From an uncultured Burkholderiales bacterium (GTDB lineage Bacteria; Pseudomonadota; Gammaproteobacteria; Burkholderiales; Burkholderiaceae_C): a DNA stretch of 64,000 nucleotides. Below are positions 58,727 to 64,000 of this stretch, piece by piece. A program made the translations under genes and the position numbers. The first letter of the stretch is position 1, and the number at the start of each line of letters is the position of its first letter. The stretch lies in the NCBI GenBank assembly GCA_937927685.1, contig CALBSC010000077.1:62001-126000 (forward strand), written 5' to 3'. The notes beneath the pieces are model-generated. The model ran no database searches, was not told the origin of the DNA, and saw only the letters and a list, made by a program, of their open reading frames with translations.

Positions 58727-59722
58727 ATGTTTGAACCTCAACTCGTTTTTCGCGGGTGGACCCGCCTGGTGTGTTGCGCGCTGGTGGCCTGGTGCAGCCT
58801 GCAGGCGCACGCGCAGGACTATCCCAACAAGCCCATCACCCTGGTGATGCCTTATGCCGCGGGTGGGCCGGGCGATGTCATCACCCGCATCTACGCGGCG
58901 GCCCTGCAAAAGGTGCTGGGGCAGCAAGTGATTGTGGAAAACCCGGCGGGCGCCGCCGGTTCGATCGGGACGGCCAAGGTGGCTCGCAGCAAGCCGGATG
59001 GCTACACCTTGCTGATGACCCATGTGAGTCATGCCACCAACCCGTTCATGTTCAAGAACCTGAGCTACAGCCCGGTGGATGATTTCGAGCCCATCGGCCT
59101 GGCCACCGAAGGTCCCATGGTGCTGGTGGCGCGCAAGGACTTTCCGGCGAAAGATGGCCGCGAGTTTCTGGAGTATGTTCGCAACAACGCCGCCAAGCTC
59201 AGCATGGGTCATGCCGGCTCGGGTTCGGCGGCCCACCTGTGCAACCTCAAGTTCATGCAGGCGCTCAAGGTGAACATCACTCAGGTTCCGTACAAGGGGG
59301 CAGCACCCGCCCTGAACGATCTGATGGGCGGGCAACTCGACTTCATGTGTGACCAGACCAGCAACAACCTGCCCAGTGTGCAAACCGGTCGGGTGAAAGC
59401 TTATGCGGTGGCGGGGACCCAACGCCTGTCACAACTGCCCGAGGTTCCCTCGCTGCAGGAAGCCGGTTTGAGCGGCTTTGAGATCAGCATCTTCTTCGGC
59501 CTGTACGCCCCCAAGGGCACGCCGCGCCCGGTGCTGGACCGCCTCACGGCGGCCCTGCAGCAGTCGGTGCGTGACCCCGAGGTCAAGGCGCGACTGGCCG
59601 CGCTCGCGACCGTGCCCGTCTCGCCTGACAAGGCCAGACCCGACGCCTTGCGTGCTCACCTGAAACAAGAAATGGACACCCTGGGGCCGCTGTTGCAGGC
59701 AGCCGGTGTCAGGCCGGAATGA
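58727..59722 (+). CDS. Bug-family binding protein following hydroxyacid dehydrogenase
   Basis: The 331-residue receptor has a leader ending near QAHAQDY and the ligand loop MPYAAGGPGDVITR. Other blocks are NPAGAAGSIG, PDGYTLLMTHVSHATNPF, TQVPYKGAAPALNDLMGGQLDF and TPRPVLDRL. I prefer the ATG at 58727, with AAGGA six bases upstream; the ATG at 58703 lacks a ribosome site. It is the last gene of the AKR-dehydrogenase-Bug unit and may bind a hydroxy acid. Its HVSHATNP segment resembles the Bug at 604 (SATHATNP), hinting at related ligands. Confidence 0.92.
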   Translation: MFEPQLVFRGWTRLVCCALVAWCSLQAHAQDYPNKPITLVMPYAAGGPGDVITRIYAAALQKVLGQQVIVENPAGAAGSIGTAKVARSKPDGYTLLMTHVSHATNPFMFKNLSYSPVDDFEPIGLATEGPMVLVARKDFPAKDGREFLEYVRNNAAKLSMGHAGSGSAAHLCNLKFMQALKVNITQVPYKGAAPALNDLMGGQLDFMCDQTSNNLPSVQTGRVKAYAVAGTQRLSQLPEVPSLQEAGLSGFEISIFFGLYAPKGTPRPVLDRLTAALQQSVRDPEVKARLAALATVPVSPDKARPDALRAHLKQEMDTLGPLLQAAGVRPE

Positions 59723-59804
59723 GGGGCGATGCACATGCCTGACATGCTGCGCATCGATGGCCTCGGGTCGTCAAGCCGTGTGATGGACAGCGCCTGAATT
59801 GACC

Positions 59805-60548
59805 ATGGCCTTCAGTCCTGCCGAACTCGCCGCCCGACGCAGCGCATTTCGCGATGGACTGCGCATGGCTGTTGGGGCCCCGGCCGCTGTGTTGTTTGCC
59901 GGCATGGTGGGATTTGGCGCACTGGGTCACGCCAGTCAGATGGACCCGTGGCTGCTGGCCACCGGCAGTTGGACGGTGCTGGCCTTGCCGGGTCAGATCG
60001 TGATGATCGAGATGCTCTCGCATGGGGCCTCCTGGCTGGCCATCACGCTGGCGGTGACGCTGACCTCGAGCCGGTTTGTCGTGATGGTGGTGACCCTCTT
60101 TTCCCAACTGGATGACCGCGACCGTCAGCCCTGGCTCTATGCGGCCGTTCATCTGCTCGCCATGACCGCCTGGGCACTGTCGATGCGCGACTTTCATGCC
60201 ATCCCGCGCGAACGCCGTGCGCCGTTTTTCCTGGGCCTGGCCCTGGTCTGCGGACTCGTCACCCTGCCGGGGACCTTGCTGGGGTACTGGCTGGCGGGCA
60301 GTGTGCATCCGGCCGTGACGTTGGCCATGGTGCTCATCAATCCGTTGTTCTTCATCCTCACCTTCACCGAGGTCAGGCCCTGGGCCAATCGCCTCGCCAT
60401 TCTGATGGGGTGTGTGCTGGGGCCGCTGACCTATTGGTTCGACCCGGACAGCAGTCTTCTGGTGACCGGGTTGGTTGCGGGCAGTGTGGGTTACTGGGTG
60501 GACCGCCGCTGGTGGCGCAAGCCCCAGGCCACCTCGGGGGCGCGTTGA
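59805..60548 (+). CDS. azlC: AzlC family branched-chain amino acid exporter, large subunit
   Basis: The 247-residue membrane protein is an AzlC-type large subunit of an amino acid exporter. It has about six hydrophobic segments, the start RDGLRMAVGAPAAVLFAGMVGFG and the conserved LTSSRFVVMVVTL region. I chose the ATG at 59805; a TTG two codons earlier is possible. Its TGA stop shares one base with the ATG of azlD (TGATG), so the two are coupled and form a heteromeric complex in the inner membrane that exports branched-chain amino acids or analogues. Confidence 0.9.
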   Translation: MAFSPAELAARRSAFRDGLRMAVGAPAAVLFAGMVGFGALGHASQMDPWLLATGSWTVLALPGQIVMIEMLSHGASWLAITLAVTLTSSRFVVMVVTLFSQLDDRDRQPWLYAAVHLLAMTAWALSMRDFHAIPRERRAPFFLGLALVCGLVTLPGTLLGYWLAGSVHPAVTLAMVLINPLFFILTFTEVRPWANRLAILMGCVLGPLTYWFDPDSSLLVTGLVAGSVGYWVDRRWWRKPQATSGAR

Positions 60549-60883
60549 TGGATTGGTCGGCGCATGCTCCCTGGCTGGCGTTGATGGGCGCCAGCGTCGG
60601 CACCTACCTGTGTCGCGCCATCGGCGTGTTGATGGCGGGCCGCCTCAACCCGGAGAGCGAGGTCTTCCGCTGGCTCTCGGCCGTCACCTACGCCATGGTG
60701 GCGTCGCTGTCGGTGCGGCTGGTGGTGTTGCCACAAGGACCGCTGGCCACCGTGCCACTGTGGATACGCATCGGCGTGTGCGTACTCAGTGTGGCGGTGA
60801 TGATGTCGCGTCCCCAGCGTCGCCTGGTGCCTGCCTTGCTCACGGGCACCTTGCTGATGTGGGCTTACGGCATGCTCACTTGA
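60548..60883 (+). CDS. azlD: AzlD family branched-chain amino acid exporter, small subunit
   Basis: The 111-residue protein has four hydrophobic segments and the AzlD start WLALMGASVGTYLCRAIGVLM, followed by the charged LNPESEVFRWLSAVTYAMVASL. It overlaps azlC by one base and is the partner small subunit. At its 3' end it overlaps the convergent family-3 binding protein by eight bases. The length is normal for AzlD. Confidence 0.9.
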   Translation: MDWSAHAPWLALMGASVGTYLCRAIGVLMAGRLNPESEVFRWLSAVTYAMVASLSVRLVVLPQGPLATVPLWIRIGVCVLSVAVMMSRPQRRLVPALLTGTLLMWAYGMLT

Positions 60884-61607
60884 CGAGAGGCGCCACCGAC
60901 AGCCCACGAATGCGGTGATGCTCGATCAAGCGGGCCACCCGGCCAGAGGCAATGGCTTCGTTGACAAACTGCTGCAGGAAAGCGGCGGCCTGTGTGTTGC
61001 GTTTGTGTGTGCCGATGGACTGCTGAACAGTCGTGAACTGTCCGGGCAGGATGCGCGAGCCGGGCAGCTTCTCGGCATCGGACAGCAGACGTGGGCGCAG
61101 ACAGGCCATGGCTTCCAGCCCCTCGCGCTGGAACATGTCGAAGGTGGCATCAAAACCTTCGGCGTGAACCAGCGTGGCATGCTGGATGTGACGCTTCAGC
61201 CACAGGTCGTAGGCGCTGCGGGCGGCCACGGCAATGCGCACACCGGGTCGATCCACCTGATCCAGTGACTGCAGCGGAGAGCCGGGGGGCACCAGGTAGG
61301 TGGCCTCGATTTCGACGTAGGCACTGGTGAAGGTGATGCGCTCAGCCCGCGCGGGTTCGGCGCCAATCAGGCCGATATCCCAGACGTTGTCCGCGGCCGC
61401 ATCGGCGAGTTCGCCGGGGGTGGCGTAAGGCACCAGTTCCAAACCCACGCCCAGCCGGTCCGCAATCGCGCGCGCCATGTCTGGTCCCACACCCTGGGGC
61501 TCGCCGGCGGGCCCGCGGCCACTGACCAGCAGGAAATTGAGCAGATTGACAGCGGCACGCAAGGTGCCTTGGGGAGCCAGTTCCTGGACGAGGGCGGTGG
61601 TGTTCAT
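60876..61607 (-). CDS. Family-3 solute-binding domain protein without a signal peptide
   Basis: The 243-residue protein has the polar amino acid-binding fold (SBP family 3): LRAAVNLLNFLLV, GVGPDMARAIADRLGVGLELVPY, WDIGLIGAEPARAERITFTSAYVEIEATYLVPPGS, and VRIAVAARSAYD. Unlike normal members it has no leader: it starts directly with the domain, and an in-frame stop lies about 50 bases upstream. It is therefore likely cytoplasmic, perhaps an enzyme (cyclohexadienyl-dehydratase-like) or ligand sensor. It is convergent with azlD, overlapping eight bases, and divergent from the hydroxy-acid oxidase gene. Confidence 0.87.
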   Translation of the reverse strand: MNTTALVQELAPQGTLRAAVNLLNFLLVSGRGPAGEPQGVGPDMARAIADRLGVGLELVPYATPGELADAAADNVWDIGLIGAEPARAERITFTSAYVEIEATYLVPPGSPLQSLDQVDRPGVRIAVAARSAYDLWLKRHIQHATLVHAEGFDATFDMFQREGLEAMACLRPRLLSDAEKLPGSRILPGQFTTVQQSIGTHKRNTQAAAFLQQFVNEAIASGRVARLIEHHRIRGLSVAPLVK

Positions 61608-61793
61608 GGGGCTTTCAGAAACGTTGATGCGCTGCGTCGATGCAGTCGTGTGAGTCTAGCGTGCTCGCCCGGCTGGCGAGACGACACTGTCGCGGGCTGG
61701 ACGCATCCCGGGGCTCATCGTGAAGCCCTGAATTGACAAGGCAGGGGGGCCTGCCTACAGTGGGCTCGACTGAAGACAACCAGGTTTTGATCC

Positions 61794-62921
61794 ATGTTCC
61801 GTGCCCCGACCACTCTCGCGCCCGTGTCCGACGCCACGCGCGATTTGCCCGAATACCTGACCCTGCATGAAATCGTCAAGCGCGCCCGCCAGCGCCTGAG
61901 CCATGATGACTGGGACTACATCATTGGGGGCACCGAAACCGAGGTGGGGGTCAAACGCAACCGACTGGCCCTCGATTCGCTGGGTTTTCGACCGCGCATC
62001 CTGCGCGATGTGAGCCGCATTGACGCCGGCACCGATTTCCTGGGTCGACGCTTGCGTCTGCCTGTGGTGCTCGCTCCGGTGGGGAGCCTCGAGCTGTTCA
62101 GCCCGGAAGGCGCTGCGGGCTCGGCTCGGGCAGCGCATACCTTTGGGGTGGCCCACATGCTGAGTTCAGTGTGCCAGCCGGGTATCGAGGGACTGGCGCA
62201 AGCGGCACCGGATGCGCTTCGCACCTACCAGCTCTATGTGCACGGCGATGCGGGCTGGATCGATGATCGCATCGAACGATGCCTGGCTGCGGGCTATGCC
62301 GCGTTTTGCTTCACGGTGGACTCGGCGGTGTACAGCCGCCGCGAACGCGATCAGGCCAAGCGCAACATCCGGCGCAACGTGGTGCCGGGGCGTGAGATGC
62401 AGGTGTACTTCAGTTGGAAGGACATCGAGCGCATCCGTGCCAAGTACTCGATTCCCATCGCTCTCAAGGGGGTGGACACCGCCGCCGACGCCCAGCTGGC
62501 GCTGGACCACGGCATCGACATGATCTATGTGTCCAACCATGGCGGGCGTCAACTCGACCATTGCCTGGGCTCGATGGCGGTGTTGCCGGAAATCGTGGAT
62601 GTGGTCAAGAAGCGCATCCCGGTCATTGTCGATGGCGGCATCAACCGGGGGTCGGACGTGGTCAAGGCCCTGGCCGCCGGTGCCGACATGGTCGGGCTGG
62701 GTCGCATGCAGTGCCTGGCGTTGGCCGCGGGCGGCGAAGCGGGTGTGGTTCGCATGCTGGAAATTCTGGAGCACGAAGTGGTGACCTGCATGGGCCTGCT
62801 CGGCGTGAACAACTGGTCGGAGCTGGATCGCTCCTACATCACCGCCGCGCCTGCCATTGACACGCCTCACACGCTGAGTGCCTTTCCGCTCTTGTCCCTG
62901 GAGGACAAGTCGTTTTATTGA
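61794..62921 (+). CDS. FMN-dependent alpha-hydroxy-acid oxidase/dehydrogenase (LldD-like)
   Basis: The 375-residue TIM-barrel flavoprotein belongs to the lactate/glycolate/mandelate oxidase family. The catalytic His and Arg lie in VSNHGGRQLDH, the FMN loop in IVDGGINRGSDVVKALAAGAD and LALKGVD-like IALKGVD, and the N-terminal HDDWDYIIGGTETE is typical. It oxidises an L-2-hydroxy acid to the keto acid, passing electrons to oxygen or the respiratory chain. It precedes a PGQATD-type Bug receptor by 59 bases, so the receptor may import the hydroxy acid. Lactate, glycolate or mandelate cannot be told apart. Confidence 0.93.
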   Translation: MFRAPTTLAPVSDATRDLPEYLTLHEIVKRARQRLSHDDWDYIIGGTETEVGVKRNRLALDSLGFRPRILRDVSRIDAGTDFLGRRLRLPVVLAPVGSLELFSPEGAAGSARAAHTFGVAHMLSSVCQPGIEGLAQAAPDALRTYQLYVHGDAGWIDDRIERCLAAGYAAFCFTVDSAVYSRRERDQAKRNIRRNVVPGREMQVYFSWKDIERIRAKYSIPIALKGVDTAADAQLALDHGIDMIYVSNHGGRQLDHCLGSMAVLPEIVDVVKKRIPVIVDGGINRGSDVVKALAAGADMVGLGRMQCLALAAGGEAGVVRMLEILEHEVVTCMGLLGVNNWSELDRSYITAAPAIDTPHTLSAFPLLSLEDKSFY

Positions 62922-62980
62922 CCGGACACCGTCGTTCCGCGTTCAGCGCCCCTGCACAACAACAAACCAAGGAGTCGATC

Positions 62981-63946
62981 ATGCGTTTTCGTCCTGTGTT
63001 CTCTGGGTGGCTGGCCGCGCTGCTCACCTGCGGCGCCATGACTGCCGCCGCACAGCCGGCATACCCCAACAAACCGGTTCGCATGATCGTGCCCTTCCCG
63101 GCAGGGCAGGCCACCGACATGGTGGCACGCATGCTGGCCGAGGGATTGAGTCGGACCTGGGGTCACCAGGTGGTGGTGGAAAACCGCCCGGGCGTGCCGG
63201 GCATGATGGCCGGCAAAGAAGCGCTGGCCGATGGCTACACGCTCACCTTCGGCACCAGCGGCACCCTGGCCGTGAACCCGGCGGTCTATTCCAAGCTGAC
63301 CTATGACACGCAGCGCGACTTCGCCATGATCCATGGCGGGGGCATCATCCCCATGGTGATCGTGGCGAGCGCCACGTCCCCCTTCCAAACGCTGAAGGAC
63401 CTGGTGGATGCCGCCCGCAAGGAGCCGGGCAAATACAACATTGGCTACGGAGGCGTGAACAACACACAGCACCTCACCGGCGAGCTGTTCAAGTCCTACG
63501 CCAAAGTTGATCTGGTGGGCGTGACCTACAAGGGCAGCGCCGCCGCCGTGACCGATTTGTTGGGCGGGCAGGTGTCCTTGCTGGTCGACAGCCTGGCCGC
63601 CACCATGCCGCACATCAAGTCGGGCAAGATCCGGCCGTTGGCCATCTCCACGCTGCAGCGCGTGCCCCAGATGCCCGACCTGCCCACCGTGGCCGAGAGC
63701 TTTCCGGGCTTTGAAGGGGTGGGATGGGCCGGACTGGTGGCGCCCAAGGGCACGCCCCAGGCTGTCATTGACAAGATCAGCGATGACACGCACAAGGTCC
63801 TGAGTGATCCCAAAATCCGCGAACTGATCATCGACCGCGGGATGGTGGCCGACATGCGCGGGGCTCGCGAGTGGGGGGAATTTGTCAGTGCCGAGGTGAC
63901 CAAGTGGTCCGAGGCGGCGCGCAAAGCCAACCTCAAGGCCGACTGA
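62981..63946 (+). CDS. Bug-family binding protein, PGQATD subtype, next to hydroxy-acid oxidase
   Basis: The 321-residue receptor has a leader ending near TAAAQPA and the loop PFPAGQATDMVARM, close to those at 23330 and 49180 (PGQATD). Other blocks are NRPGVPGMMAG, ADGYTLTFGTSGTLAVNP, VGVTYKGSAAAVTDLLGGQ and TPQAVIDKI. AAGGAG precedes the ATG. It lies 59 bases downstream of the FMN-dependent hydroxy-acid oxidase and is likely cotranscribed with it. A short hairpin follows the stop. The window ends 54 bases later. Confidence 0.92.
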   Translation: MRFRPVFSGWLAALLTCGAMTAAAQPAYPNKPVRMIVPFPAGQATDMVARMLAEGLSRTWGHQVVVENRPGVPGMMAGKEALADGYTLTFGTSGTLAVNPAVYSKLTYDTQRDFAMIHGGGIIPMVIVASATSPFQTLKDLVDAARKEPGKYNIGYGGVNNTQHLTGELFKSYAKVDLVGVTYKGSAAAVTDLLGGQVSLLVDSLAATMPHIKSGKIRPLAISTLQRVPQMPDLPTVAESFPGFEGVGWAGLVAPKGTPQAVIDKISDDTHKVLSDPKIRELIIDRGMVADMRGAREWGEFVSAEVTKWSEAARKANLKAD

Positions 63947-63963
63947 GTCCGTTCGACGGATTC
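63945..63963 (+). terminator. Short hairpin after the last Bug gene
   Basis: GAGTCCG-TTCGA-CGGATTC is a seven-bp stem (one G-U) with a five-base loop that begins at the stop codon. There is no T tract. It may be a weak terminator or 3'-protecting hairpin. Confidence 0.35.
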
Positions 63964-64000
63964 CCCTGAACCCTGCCGGTCGCGTGGTGCCGGTGGCGTC

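Overview
The window looks like a chromosomal segment of a Burkholderiales betaproteobacterium, most likely of the Comamonadaceae. The evidence is the high GC content, the dense bidirectional gene packing, the frequent four-base ATGA/GTGA gene overlaps, and an extraordinary number of Bug-type (tripartite tricarboxylate transporter) binding proteins, which are typical of Bordetella, Cupriavidus and Comamonadaceae. I saw no rRNA, tRNA, transposase, integrase, phage gene or CRISPR array. It reads as a catabolic region of small organic-acid, aromatic-acid and CoA-thioester pathways.

Layout. 1-8.6 kb: end of a MetE-like gene, a Bug protein, a glutathione transferase, a MaoC-phosphate acetyltransferase/acetate kinase operon, a thioesterase, an AhpD-like protein and a DMT exporter. 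8.7-13.5 kb: a VOC protein, fumarylacetoacetase and MFS transporter run, then a MarR regulator with a quinone-oxidoreductase-like dehydrogenase. 13.6-20.6 kb: a branched-chain-amino-acid-type ABC operon (livG, acyl-CoA ligase, livH, livM, livF, binding protein) closed by a strong intrinsic terminator. 20.6-27.1 kb: three SDRs, a group D flavin monooxygenase with a coupled VOC protein, and a Bug-SDR-SDR-Bug block. 27.1-33.6 kb: metY with a CoA-binding protein, then a TetR gene followed by a TRAP binding protein, an AroE-like dehydrogenase, an HPPD-like protein and a 3-dehydroshikimate-dehydratase-like protein. 33.6-41.6 kb: PfkB kinase, flavin-reductase-like/HpcH/Bug operon, another Bug, amidase, cupin and ROK kinase. 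41.6-49.1 kb: an acyl-CoA ligase fused to a GrdB-like domain, a TakP-like TRAP binding protein, an aminotransferase, an SDR and an SMP-30 lactonase. 49.2-54.7 kb: a five-gene operon (CoA transferase, enoyl-CoA hydratase, HMG-CoA-lyase-like, MmgE/PrpD, Bug). 54.8-64 kb: Bug, cyclase, aldo-keto reductase, beta-hydroxyacid dehydrogenase, Bug, AzlCD, a leaderless family-3 binding protein, an FMN-dependent hydroxy-acid oxidase and a final Bug.

How it works together. Nine Bug receptors and two TRAP receptors lie beside short enzyme sets, but no TctA/TctB or DctQ/DctM membrane gene is present. Each receptor probably feeds shared membrane components encoded elsewhere, or acts as a sensor, so each enzyme set may be a small receptor-plus-pathway module. 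The most coherent modules are the TetR-linked quinate/dehydroshikimate-like operon (28.9-33.5 kb), the branched-acid CoA operon (49.2-54.7 kb) and the liv/acyl-CoA ligase operon. The most unusual proteins are the ligase-GrdB fusion, an HPPD-like protein that has lost two metal-binding histidines, and an SDR without the YxxxK motif. Function calls rest on motif reading by eye; no database search was run.
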